64,000 nucleotides of DNA, taken from positions 1,662,622-1,726,621 of the forward strand of contig SCFE01000009.1 of assembly GCA_004352715.1 (NCBI GenBank), written 5' to 3'. Made by a program: the position numbers and the translations under genes. Positions 36,277-49,400 of the stretch are shown piece by piece. The stretch comes from Hofstenia miamia (Eukaryota > Xenacoelomorpha > Acoela). The stretch's first letter is position 1, and every line of letters starts with the position of its first letter. The notes below the pieces were generated by a model. That model did no database searches. It was not told the DNA's origin and saw nothing but the letters and a program-made list of their open reading frames with translations.

Positions 36277-37865
36277 TCATTTTATCATATATAATATCTT
36301 GGTAACTCTCAAAGTTTGTTCCCATTCATGAATTGCTTCATAGCAAATCACCAGGAAGAAAGCGACGTCAAATCCACAAACAGCAGTTAATGGTGAAATT
36401 CCTTGAATAATAGGTGTACTGTTAATATAATACACCACATCTCTCCAGCTATCAATCCAAGATTTACCTTGGATTAGCATTCTTTTAAAGTCCGATGTAG
36501 TCGTTCTATAATGCCATTACTTTCTGGATGATAAGACGGTGGTTTAGAGATTTGTACATTTCAAGATTTTCTCAAATGGTTCATAATTTTTGATGGTCTT
36601 CTTCTATATATCCAATTTTTAATGAAAGCACTTACGGCAGTTACAGCACTAATATTAGTTGGTGTTTGGAATTAAACAATAGGGTTATGATGTGGGAATT
36701 GTAGTGAAGACTTGCTGTTTATGCTTTATATAATATATTTCTTCATTTACTAATTCAGCATCTATTCTATTATTTACAGTAAGCTCGGGAAAGTGGGCTG
36801 ATAGTTTGTAACGGCACAAATTTTAGTACAAGCTGTTACATCTCGAGATAAGAAATCTGCAATTGCATTTTGACGAGGTACATAACTAATATCAATATCA
36901 TAATCTTGAAGATTGATAGCCATCTTGCATGTTTTCCGTTTTGTTACTTATGTTGAGATATGAATCCAATAAGAGACTTATGATCTATTCTAACTAAATG
37001 ACTGAACTGTTTGAAACGCATACTATTTGCAAAAACTCCATCTTGATCACGATGCATAATAAATCATGTGATTCTTCAAAAAACCATCTTGAAATTCTGT
37101 AATTAATCTGAGTTAGAGGTCATCTTATTAAACAATAGAATAATTGCACCATAGTTTTCAAACACCAATTCAGAATTGTTTTTCCTTCTGTATTATCCAT
37201 AGAATGGCAGAACCTAAATGGGTTTTCAGCCTTGTATTGTACATTAATTGCATTACAATTTACAGAGATCCAATGAGATTGATGTTTATAAACTTTGATA
37301 AGTTGAACATTTACGGAGGTACTAATACAGTAAACTACATGCTTACTAAAATGCTGATTGTAGATCGGGTATCAATCAGAACCATAGAATTAAATTTATC
37401 GATACATAGCGGACAAAAGCAAAACAGCAAAGTTGCAAACCATTGTGGTGCCACAGGGCTGCTTACACGTTTTTCAAACACGCATCTTTAAGGTGTCCAT
37501 GTCTGGCACTTTTCACATTTAATACGTGGTTTTCTACAATTAGCAAAAAAATATGTCCAATAGTATTGGTAGGGTTTGCTAGCATTGCAATAAAACTATA
37601 TAGTTCCAATGAGCAACATTTCGGATTATTTAATGAAAACTGGGTCGCTGCAGCTTTTATTGAACAATTTACCAACTGTTAAATTAATTGAGACTTTATT
37701 ACATGATCGCCTTGAATATGCTAATATCGAAATTGTTTGGTAAGCCAATAAACCATCAGAAGATGAATGATTTTTTGCAGATTGAATTTCCTGCATAACT
37801 TTAGGTGGCCGCATCAACATTAAGAACTGAGTCTCTAATTCTTCCATTAAAGATGGTTTACTCAT
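36277..37865 (-). mobile_element. Degraded Ty3/gypsy-type LTR retrotransposon
   Basis: Minus-strand fragments appear in the order expected for gag-pol. They are a zinc-knuckle relic GHLKDAC near 37490, a protease motif IDTRSTISIL near 37360 (DTG changed to DTR), an RNase H end YVPRQNAIADFLSRD near 36850, and integrase YHPESNGIIERLHRTLK near 36500 continuing into 36480-36277. The reverse transcriptase is largely lost between 37300 and 37050. Stops and frameshifts are frequent and no LTR was recognised. Assignment to gypsy rather than another LTR group rests on RNase H preceding integrase and the motif style. Confidence 0.65.
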
Positions 37866-38088
37866 CCTTCCATCTTTTCCTCAATGTATAATTAATTGAA
37901 GCATATCGTCAGGTAAAGATTCCAATATCACGCTTTAAATAGTCATCAATTGTTAATTGTAATTAGTAAAAAACAGTTTTTGTAAGACAAAAATACTTAA
38001 ATTTCACGATATTAATTAACTAATATATATGTTTGTGGGAAACTGAACGGTTGGAAATTTTGAACGTCTATCATCAATAAAAAAGTTT

Positions 38089-40920
38089 ATGAAGATCAAT
38101 ACAATGAAAGAAAGAAAATCGAAGAGAAAGAAATCAATTCCAACATCTGAAACAGCAGCAACATCTACTGGTTTGGTTCAACAACTAAGCGACCTTCATT
38201 TATCTCCGAAAATAATCACTATACAATCAACAAAAGTCAAATCCAAACCAACTTGCTCATCAAGCAATCAAAGTTCCAACCCTAAATGTAGCGTGGGCAT
38301 GCAAGTTGTATCCATCACTACTTGTGATATGATCCACAAAAAGAGGGTCTAAAGTGTTCTGGTTCTTTGCGCGAAAGCAGTGCACTTATCATTTGAGAAA
38401 GTTAAGAGAAATCCCTTGAATGTTGACTCATGGATCGAAATTTTCATCATAGCTAACTTCATTCTGCGGGCTCCTTCTCGAGGTGGCTCCAAACATGTTC
38501 GATATAAAGAATCAAAGGTTATTGAACGTCTTAAGAGATGACCAAATGGTGACGTCTCTAGGCTATGGTATGAAGCTATTATATCAGTTCCTTCTTTTCG
38601 TCCCTCCAATAGCTCTCAATTGCTGATTATCAAACGTGCTCGACAGCTTGCGCATGAAGGTAGCTTCAAAAAAGCAATAACTGTTTTGAGTTCAGCAGGT
38701 ATATCTTTTGATGAAAGCATTCGCATTATTCTGGAAGAAAAACACCCATCTGGCGCTCCAATTTCTCATCCTTATACAATTGATGTCCCACCACTCTTAG
38801 TGTCAAAGATTGTTCTTCTGAAGTGCCTTCGGAGTTTTCCTAAAGATTCTGCTGCTGATGTTTTTAAACTATACGCATCTCATCTTTTGAATGCTTTTTA
38901 ATGTCCTTCACCTGAATTCGGAGATAATGCCATTCAATCAGTCCTAAATGTCATAAACCTACTGATTCGAGGTGATGCTCCTCAGGAAGTGGCGCCTTAC
39001 TTGTGTGGTGCTAGCTGTTTGCTCTTAAAAAGAAGACAGATGGTTTTAGACCTATTGTAGTTGGTGAAGTTCACCGCAGACTCGTTGCAAAATGTCTATG
39101 TCATCTGTCCAGTTCTAAGGCAGCTTCTCTACTGACACCTCTTCAAGTGGGGGTTGGCGTTCCTGGTGGATGTGAGGCTGTTGCTCACGCTCTTAATAGT
39201 CTCATTTCAAGTCTCCCTTCCAATACACGGACCTTGCTTTCCTTCAGGTTGACATCAAGAACGCTTTCAATAGCGTAGATCGCTCAGCTATTCTGGATCA
39301 GGTCAAAATAAATTTTCCGGAACTTCTACCATGGGTGCGTTTTTGTTACATCCAGTCATCACCGTTGAAATTTAGTAGTTATATAATTTCTTCAACATGT
39401 GGTGTTCAACAAGGAGATCCTTTAGCTCCACTGTTATTCGCCAAGCTTTGCATGAGAGATTTCCTTTCTTAACTTGCAACGTGTGGTATCTTGATGATGA
39501 CACCCTTTTGGCACCCGTTCAACTTTTAGTTGATGTTTTTAGTTACCTTAATGAATCTATGGCTCTAATTGGATTAGAAATAAACACTGGCAAATGTGAA
39601 ATTTGGTCTCCGAACATTTCAATTGACTTCAGTCTTCTTCCAAGAGATATCAAAGTTGAGGCAACTGGTTTGGTCAACTTAGGCTCTCCAATAAGCACTA
39701 ATTCTAATTTTATCAATGATGTTTTCTCTAAAAAGTTGAAAAATCAAATGCACTCATGGTAGAAATTCTCAAGCTTGAGGATCCACAATTAGAAATGCAT
39801 TTAATTCGGAGTTGTGCGGCTCTTCCAAAAATTTCCTTCAGTTTGAGGACTTGCAATCCTAACCATATTGCATCTGCAATTTCTGATATTGAAAAAACTG
39901 TTCATGCTGCTCTGGAACATGTTATAGGTTCAGCCATTTCCAGTGGACAACGCATGCAAACAGCTTTGCCAGTTAAACAAGGTGACTTCTGTTATAGCAC
40001 CAGTTGCTTTCACTGGTTCAATAGTTGACTCCAATTCCCTTGCTCAACAGATTATTCCTCATATCGATTTACTATCTTACCAATCCTCTGAATTTCATGA
40101 TATCTTTTCTTCAGCTTGCGGAACAAATTCCATATCTCCACCTGTTCACATGGTTCCTAAAACTCAGATCCTTACAGCCGAGTTGAATACCAATATTTTT
40201 AACAACATTCTCAGCAATTCTTCCAGCGATCGTGATAGAGTGAGGCTTCAATCATGTTCTCTTCCTCACAGTGGTGATTGGCTTTCTGCGATACCTCTGA
40301 AGGCTCTTGGTCTTACATTAGCGCCTTCAGAGTTCCGAGCAATTCTCTGCTATCGTTTAGATATCCCACTCCTCAGCGAAGAGCAGCCATGTCAAAAATG
40401 CAACAAGAGTCATGCCATGTGTTGCTCTGGGGATGGTGAATACATATATCTCCACGATCGTGTCCGTGATGTCATATTTATTCTTGCTTCTAAAGCTGAT
40501 CTAGCCCCTATTCTTGAGAAGAGAAATCTCACTTTGTCTCGCTCTCGTCTCGCCCTGGAGATATTTTCCTCCCTTGTTGGTCTGCCGGTCATTCTGCAGA
40601 TCTTGATGTTACCATCACCAGTTCCTTGCAATCATCAACCTTGTCTCATGCTGGAATTGCTGCTGGTCACGCTCTTGAAGTTGCAGATGATCGTAAAACA
40701 GCCAAGCATACTCCATCTTGTCTTGCTTCTGGAATTTAGTTTATTACTTTGTCTGCTGAATCTCTTGGTGGTTGGTCTCCTCTTGCCATTAAACATCTTC
40801 AAAGAATTGGTTCTATGGCAGCATCTCGGTCTGCTAACATTGAACATAAGTTTGTAATCAGACAATTTTTTGAGCAACTGTCAATTATTCTTCAGAGGGG
40901 TAATGCCATCCTCATAACGT
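38089..40920 (+). mobile_element. Non-LTR retrotransposon with RLE-type endonuclease (Utopia-like)
   Basis: Plus-strand frames with a few stops form one element. A basic N-terminal segment (38089-38352) is followed by FILRAPSRGGSKHVRY and a helical domain (38620-38901). The reverse transcriptase has TDGFRPIVVGEVHRRLVAKC, GVGVPGGCEAVAHAL, a GVQQGDPL-like motif and the catalytic box NVWYLDDD. The C-terminal region has GDWLSAIPLKALGL and a CxxC finger, then, after a frame change, RPGDIFLPCWSAGHSADLDV, resembling the PD...D signature of restriction-like endonucleases. It lacks an N-terminal APE endonuclease. I recall this RT plus C-terminal endonuclease layout from Utopia-type elements, but that name is an inference. 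Stops and frameshifts show the copy is inactive. Confidence 0.7.
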
Positions 40921-40924
40921 GACG

Positions 40925-41690
40925 TTATTTCAATTCTTAAGCCAACTCTTTCAGCAAACCATCAATCATGAAGATGCCAATTTCATCTAATATTTTATCA
41001 TTATTTTTTGTTATTACTATTATTTGTGTTTTTTTGTTTATTGATTCTTTTTCTTTTGAAATTATTAAATTTTTGCACAGTTGATTTTAGACGATTTCCT
41101 TTGTAAACTAATCTTTTTATATATTTGTAATTAGTCAATTGAAGTATAAATTTTATTATCACAATAAGTAAGTTTATTACAGCGTTTCCCGAAATCATTG
41201 CGTTAATTATCCCTAAAGTTTCTATTAGGATAAGCATTTTTCTAAATATAACGTATGTAAAAGGAATTTGGCTATTATATTATTTTAATTTTGTATTTAC
41301 TCTAGTGGCTGGCTAGATATTTTCAAATCCGAAAATATATTATTAATCTTATACAGAAATGTTCTTAATAAATTGTGTTAAAGCTGTTTTGTACAATCCG
41401 TTTCAAAATTGTGCGAAATTACAATGATCCAAATTTATTTATTTATAATAAATTGCAGGCTATGCTGCTTATTTGTTTTGGGTTTTGTTAAATATTTTTA
41501 ATTTGTTTCAATACATTGACTTTGTTCTTGGTCGTATACATGCAGAATTCTTTCTTATAACATATATTAATTATAAAGGCCTTCTAATATATTTGAGGGA
41601 GATGTTTTTTTAAATAATGAATAGTTTGGATCTACTTTTTGTATTTCTCTTCTTGAATGCCGCATGTCATCCTTTGTTATATAATGATGA
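40925..41690. other. Intergenic between the RLE element and the HPS4-like gene
   Basis: AT-rich with no coding support. The ORF starting at 41617 looks like a secreted peptide but overlaps the first HPS4-like exon in another frame and is a shadow. Confidence 0.5.
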
Positions 41691-41702
41691 AAATGTTTCA
41701 GA
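41691..41702 (+). promoter_or_regulatory. Splice acceptor one base before the HPS4-like start codon
   Basis: ATGTTTCAG ends at 41701 and the ATG begins at 41703, leaving a single untranslated base. DNAI3 has the same arrangement, which favours a spliced-leader acceptor over coincidence. Confidence 0.45.
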
Positions 41703-44700
41703 ATGGATAGCGCATCTGATGGGATTAGTTTTTTCATGGTGTTCGACTATGATTTGTATCCTACTGAGGAAGGTGATAATAATCGAGCATGGATTATCTA
41801 CAGTTATTCAAATGTCCGAATGGAGGTTCTTTTGCTGTAAACGAAAAATTTTTATTCATTTTAATATTTAGACTAATTTGCAAGAGTATCTAAATTTAAT
41901 GGGAGGATTTTTCCATGTCGTGTCAAGATCATTTGTATTTCGTCCTACATTCATTCGCCTCAAAACAAGCAAGGTGTTCCTCATCAATGATAATTTATTT
42001 ACAATTGTAAGCATTTAATTCTTTAATTGATATTCAAAGCTTATCTGTTAAATTTATTTAATATTCACACTTGAGATTTTTTGGTTTCGTATTCGCATTT
42101 TTATTTTTCATAAGTTACGATTTCATTGTAATTAAGTTTTTTGTAGCTTGTGATGTATAGTAGGTTTTGCTTTTTGTTATCTAAACTTAGTAAATTTGTA
42201 TCCTAGTGCTTAGGAATTCCTTCATTGGTATCTGATGAACTTGGTAAATATATACTTCGGTCTTTTTTTGAGATGTTCTGTTTTTTTCATGGATCATTGG
42301 GCAAGGTAAAAGAGGTAACATTCCTTTTATTATTTTATGTTATAATTGTTATTAATATATTTATGTTTTGGCATTACATTTAAAGCTGCTGAGAAAAAGC
42401 AGATGAATATCGAATTTTTTGTCTTTGTTTACATTCATATGTATGCTATAGGCCTGCCAAGTTTCGCGGCTTGGTGAGGAATAGCATTTATTTTATGCTC
42501 TTGGAGCACCCACCTATTTTAAAAATGAAAAATCGTTCGCTCGAGATAAATTTAATCAAAATGATGCTAACAAAGATTTATTTCCCTGTATAGAGATTTG
42601 TGTCAGCAAATTTGGCTTTAAAGTTGCAATGTGCCGTTATGGATATAGCAATGAAAAACATTCGCCCGGATATTGCATTTAATATGCAATTTTGTCTCTG
42701 CTGTCAATATTAATTTAATGTAATATTTAGGATACATTAAGTCTAGTAGCAAAGTGGAATTTCTAACCTCAATATTTTTACCTACTTTCGATTTATGGGG
42801 GTCATGTCAGTTACAATATTTCGAATTCTAACAAAATTCCCGAACATTGTATTCGAACTGTTTAAATCCATTTTTTGCTAACAGTTTGGGTCTTTACTAT
42901 ATTTTTTAATCTTAATTGTATTTAGTCGATTGTTGGGAAGCCCCCATATAGGATGGACTTTACTTTTCGAGATGGCTTCACAAAAATTATGGAATTGTAC
43001 ATGCCGTATTTCGTAAAATTTGGTTCTACACTTGGTAAAACTTTACCACATATCTCTCAATACGTACAAGCTAAGGTATATTTGCATTGCAATTTTTATA
43101 TTCAAAATGATAAAGTATTTTTAATTTTGATAGATTTGTCTGATGTTAAGGTTTGTAAATATAAATAACATTCTGTATTTTGACAATTTCGCTGCTGTCT
43201 TCTAAGTGTTTTGCTTATGGTATTTCAAAGAAACTTGCTGTGTTTTTGGTTTCTATGAGCAGCTTGAATTTTATATTGCTAATAACTGCATTTTTTTGTT
43301 TTGAATTGGAATATTGATTTATAATATATGCAATTCCCATCTGAAATTTTGATTACTTTTTAATCATGACGAAATGTAATTCTTTTCATTTTGCTGTTCT
43401 TTTGACACTCATAAAAAATTTCCTTTTAATTGGTGGCATGGTGCAATTTTAAGAGCGAGTCATCTAGCCTAACATTCGGCCCTGAAGTTTGTCCATTAAT
43501 ATCCCGCTGAATGGCAATGCATATAGATTGCTTTTGATTTCATTTGTGTTTTTTATAGCTATTCTTCTTTGTATGTGTAAAAGAGGTTGCCTAATGTCCA
43601 ATCTATCAACCCTATTTTATTTATAACTTTTTTCAAATCAAATTGGAAAAATTGGCTGAACTTTTCACTGCATTAAATTTTGTTTTACACATTTTGTGAA
43701 TATTTTATGACGAATTAGATTTTTTAAGAAATTATTACTATTTTGTCAAAGGTGATCGACATTTATTTTAATATAGAAATATAAAAAACTGCGCTGTCTG
43801 CAATATGCTGTAAGCTTTTACTACACCTTATAATTTGTGTTTTCAATTGAAAAATATTAAAAGTTGCCCGACATTAATAATCATTTTGACATCGTTAGTA
43901 TTTTTACCAATTTTTTTTTACAAAAATGCTGACGTCAACAAAAATGTTTTGTTGAAATTTTTTCAAACTGTTAATATCGTGGTACCTTTGTGTCAACCTT
44001 CATAACAATAGCATTACTACATCAGAAATAAACTTGGAGTATCCCCCTCCCCTCCCCTCCCTTGTGAAACTCACGTACATAAAAAAAGTTGTGAGGATTA
44101 GGATTAATGGGCAAACTTGAGAGCTGAATGATTGGCTTTCTAGCCTTATATATATATATATCGCTTTTGGGCTTGCTGCACCAAAATACATTTTCAATAC
44201 ATGGGTTCGTTACAGTGATTTTCTTCATTATTAGTTTGTCGAACCAAACACCAGAAAATAGTCCATCATATACGTATTATGCTAGTGTAACGTGTATAAT
44301 GTCAGCGACACTCGTTAGCTTTATCAATGTTTCCTATCTCATCAGAGTAGTTTATTGTGTTGCAGAAATTTCGATTTTTCAGTAGTTAAAGGAAGATGCT
44401 TTGTAAAGACATCTTGCACTTCTAAAGCAAAGCAACTGATTTAATACTATTTCAATTGTGCTCTTTATGATGAAGAATAAGTAAGCGGATTGCTGTCCTT
44501 ACATTCCTCTTTAATTACCCAGAGGAGCAATAAGAATATATAGATGTTTACTTTGATGATGTAACAGGGCATCTTCAATACGTTTGTTCTACTATCTATG
44601 AACAACTCCTTGGTTTCGGCAAAACACTTTTTCATTGTGTGCAAAATAAGTAGAACCTTTCGTATGGCTCTTTATTTCTATGCCGTAAGGCTCTTATTCT

Positions 44701-46454
44701 ATATTATTTTTTAATGTTATGTAGTACTATTATACAGCGTTATTAGATCGAAAATAGCATTAATGAATTCCTATTTTGCCTATGAAAATGAATCACTCGT
44801 TTTTAGGGAGTAAAAGAACGATGTCGTTTAGTATCACAATCTTATCAAATCCTGGAAAGTTGTCAATCGCGGCCCGGTGTGTATCAGGGTGCTCTAATAT
44901 CAAAACACGGGTAGGCAACTATTGTCTAAACTATTTCCAGTGCGTTAGTTCAAGGTTCGCACACATTTTTTCTGTTTGTTCAATTCACATCCCATATTGG
45001 ACTCTTCAATGCATTAAACCAAAAACTTTTTGTTTGCTCATGTTAAATCCCACATTGCATTTGCAGTGCATGTTCTCCATATTCTTACAAAAAGCCTTTT
45101 TATTCATTGCACATCCTATTGGATATCTGAATTCTAATCTAATAGGTTCTTGATAACATTCCATCATATTATAATGTACATGTACATGTTAGTAGTTCTC
45201 ATTGAATATTCTCATTCTTAGAGTATGCGCCTCGCAGCTGTCTATTCCACTTACTACACGTTTGCAGTATTTCATGAAAACCATTTCTTCAAAGCCAGAT
45301 TTTGAAAGGGTATATTAATATTTAAAATATATTTTTCAAGTTTACAAAATATTCTAATACGATATTTAACGTATTATTTTTAAACTGAATTATTGGAGTT
45401 ATAAACCTGTCAGATTTTTATATTTAAATATAAATGCAGTTCACTTTCCAAATACATAAAAATGTATAGACAAATATTCTTATTTCAATTACACGATTTC
45501 TATGCATTTTAGAATTTTTGATAAAACATTTATTTAGTTATAAATTGCAATTTGCCTGTGATTTTACTCTGAATTACGTTGCAGTGTGAATTTATCTATC
45601 TTTTTGTAAGCATTAGTTTACAATCCAAGTTATGCCAAAACTGTTAACGTTTTAGTGAAACTTCAAAATTCCTTTTCTTAGAAATTGGTATTGAAATGCA
45701 GTACTTAAAAATGATATTTGATAACATAATTTTAAAAGTGTTGTTTTTGATTAGAAAATTTTATATTTTGCTTTTGAATATTCCACTAATATGTAACAAT
45801 TTGTAGAACTTAAATGCACATCATGCTTCCGGTAAGAATCATTGTTTCTACCATCATTTACGGTACCTATAATTTATTATGAAGCAAAATATATCACTTT
45901 GAACAATTTCCGTTAGGTTATATACTATGTTATGCATAGTAATCAATTCTGCCCCAATACTACAATAATATATTTTATTGATAGATCCAAGATATATTTC
46001 TTATGCTGTATACGAAAAACTGACATTTGAGTAGACGTTTAAACGCCACTTTTTGTACATGGAGCTATGTACCCTGTACAACACCGCTGGACACTTTTCA
46101 CACAGCTCGCCAGTCTTATTACGCTTATTGGATGAGATAGAAGTTAAGAATGACAATGTCTGCGTTTGGGCCGGAATTGTAACAGTGCCTTTTTCACATC
46201 CAACGACGAAATTTATTATTCAACTAGCAGCTCATGGAATTATTATCATATCAGTAATTTAAAATCGGTTGCAAATTGTGGTAGTTAGTAGTACAATAAG
46301 ACGACTATGATATCTAAAAATGTAATGTCCTTTAGTTTTTTAAATTGTCTTTTTAAACACATTGTAATACTATGTATATGAAATACTGAGATTCACACAT
46401 TATTTCATTTGGAATTGAAACAGAGACGTTTACGCTGCAATATACTGTTATTAG

Positions 46455-46489
<35 letters not shown>

Positions 46490-49400
46490 NNNNNNNNNNN
46501 NNNNNNNNNNNNNNNNNNNNNNNNNNNNNNNNNNNNNNNNNNNNNNNNNNNNNNNNNNNNNNNNNNNNNNNNNNNNNNNNNNNNNNNNNNNNNNNNNNNN
46601 NNNNNNNNNNNNNNNNNNNNNNNNNNNNNNNNNNNNNNNNNNNNNNNNNNNNNNTATATATATACCGTCAAGGTGTGGAAAAACTGTTCGGATTTTCCTA
46701 CTATTAAGACCCTCGAGTTTTCTAAATCGTCGTTTGTTTCGACATATTTAAGTCCCTTCACCCGATCCTTAGTGTTGAATACTGACTACTACTAGACTGG
46801 TTAAGTTTATCATTTAAAATTTGTTGCCAGAATTACGGTTTACACTTATTTTAATCGAGAAAGTATTTCTTTTGTCTGAACACAATAATAAACTTTCCTG
46901 CTCAACAATCCAAACCACCTTCGATATGATTGCAACCTACTGGATTGCACATCCCTAGGGATTTGTTTGCGAGAATTACAATCGAGAAATCAGGTTTCAA
47001 TACATCATGAAGAGTAAAATTATGTTAAGCATTATTCAAGTATAATTCAATTGTACACTTCATAGCACATATTTTATGTTGTAATAAAGGCGCTCGAATA
47101 TTTTCGAATTGCATTTCGAAAATGCTCACATATCAATTACAGAAAATATTTGTGATGATTGGAAGAATAGAATTGGTATATGAATCCATAAACTAGAAAG
47201 GACTATGGGAAATTTAGAAATTATTTTAATTTATACCAAATATAACAAATGATGCAGTTTGGCAACTGTTGCTGGAAGTCCGAAATTTTTCCTAAACACT
47301 GTTGTTTAATAAACGTTTTGTGTGCACAGTGCGCAAGCTATTATTTGTAATGAGCATATAATGTTTAAAGTTCTACCAAAGTCAAGGCCACAAATGATTT
47401 CAAAATCCTAAAATTATTAACCGTCCAACTCCAATATAGAATGACAATTGTTAAACATTTGTCAACCCCAATGACTTGATATAGACTTGTGCGGTGACAT
47501 GAACCTTTTAAGAACAATAGTGGAAATTGTATTATTTTAATCCAATTTATTATTGCATAGCTATTTGTGGTAGGACGTGCTTGAACCATGGCTAACCAGT
47601 GGGCTGGGTCAAGCATTAATCGTAACAAGTAAAACCAACAGGTTCAATTCGATTCTTTTGTTATTTTAATATTTGTCTCCATTGTAATAGAAAAGGCTAA
47701 TGGACTAAGAATCATCAATAAATTTCTGTTGAAAATGTATAAATTTGTTTCATGGGCCAAGGATTGGCCATAAATCATACTTGATCTGGGTTTAAATGTT
47801 CTCTTGATTGCATTTGGAATTTCAAGCACGTTGATAACATGAAGATTAACAATATCCAGTATGTAACCTTTACTGCCTTATCTCACCTGATTCAGTCATT
47901 TTATTATATTCATGCGAAAAAGCACTCTTCACGTTGTAATAATTCATTTACTGCTACGAGAGGTTAAAGTCAACTGCAAATTTCAGTTGCGTTTTTGTAT
48001 TTCAGTTTGATTGAACCCACAGAAACAATATTCAGATTTCGATGTAATCAACAACTCAACCAATGGCTGAAAATATCCAAATTTTATTCAAACTATTTAG
48101 CATGGCATGTATTTATGAAGTTATTGTCACAATTGAAAGCAGTTTGCTTATATTTTCTGCATTGATGATGAATATGAATACAGGAATGTGTTCGGAAGAA
48201 TTTAAAACCGTAGTTTTTTATTGCCATCACTGTTTCATTATTGACATATTTTTATGGGCGTTTTCTTTCTTATATTTAAGAATATGTTTTAGCGGAAAGG
48301 CCAGAAACATTTCGACTTTATTGGATTTATCTAACCGATTATGAATTAAGAGATTTGAATAGACAACGAACCCCTGCTTCTAACATACACACCTACATTT
48401 CTCCACATTCCCGCCTAAGCACTCTTTCTTCCTCGACAGTTGCATTCTTTATTAGAGGCGATAAGTCATCAGACGATGATACTGGTATTGACGCACCTAC
48501 TAGGTTTATATTCTTAACTTCATTTAAATATTCGCATTTTATCAATACTTGTAAATAGTGCAGTTCTTGTGCATGCAATTTTGGGAATTTTGCTGAAATC
48601 AATAGTTGTAGGTATAATGAAAATTTCGAAGTAATTTTTTTCGAATTTTCCGATCGGTTGAATTGTATATGAATTTCGCTTTTATTTGATATGTGCATTT
48701 TTTACTTTGTTTCGACTATGTTAATAGTATATTTATTCTAGAGATAAAGAATTTTTGCCAAGACAATTTGGATTTTCATGGTAATTCTATTGTTTAGCCA
48801 CTACGTTTTCCAAGTTTCATTTTCCATGAGTTCCATTCTGTTCTTTGATAAATCGTTAAACAATATTTAGTTGTTTCTTAGGTAAAATGGATATTTTATA
48901 ATTTCTGTGAAACATGATTTCCTTGTTTATGTCATTAATCTTTTAACAAAAATGAAATTTGCTTAAAATGAATGTTTATTATAATTGAAGAACTTTTCTA
49001 ATAAATTTTATAAAATTTGACTTTGCAAATGCATGTTTTCTCAAATTGTCTTTTGTGTATGGGTAGTAATTTAAGACTGCTTTTAGTTTTACAACTAGTG
49101 CCATAGCAGTACACAAATAGTGGTTTCTTTACATTGTTTTTGGTTAGAATAGCCACCAACATACTTTTAAAAATATGATCGTCATACCCATACCAAATTC
49201 CATACTAAATTCCATTTATTACCTGTAGTTGAGTTTTTTGGTGGAAATATCCTATATGCATAGATTTCTTTCTTTTTTCGTTTGAACAGCGGTGTCAAAT
49301 TTTGAGTTCATGAAATAGATTCCCAGTTCCCGAATTCGTTTAAATTCATCCTACTGATTATAATTTGTTATATTTAGGTGTCAGAGTTTAGATGAAACCA

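Noticed and set aside
41617-41871. ORF with a signal-peptide-like start
   Set aside because: It overlaps the first HPS4-like exon in another frame. The conserved EEGD and IIYSYS motifs are in the other frame.
46053-46262. 69-residue ORF in an HPS4-like intron
   Set aside because: No resemblance to HPS4 and no suitable splice sites in phase.
46405-46795. ORFs on both strands spanning the N run
   Set aside because: They are artefacts of translating the gap and the AT repeat.
48393-48698. 101-residue minus-strand ORF
   Set aside because: It is the antisense of the HPS4-like exon at 48293-48503, whose phases join correctly with the following exons.
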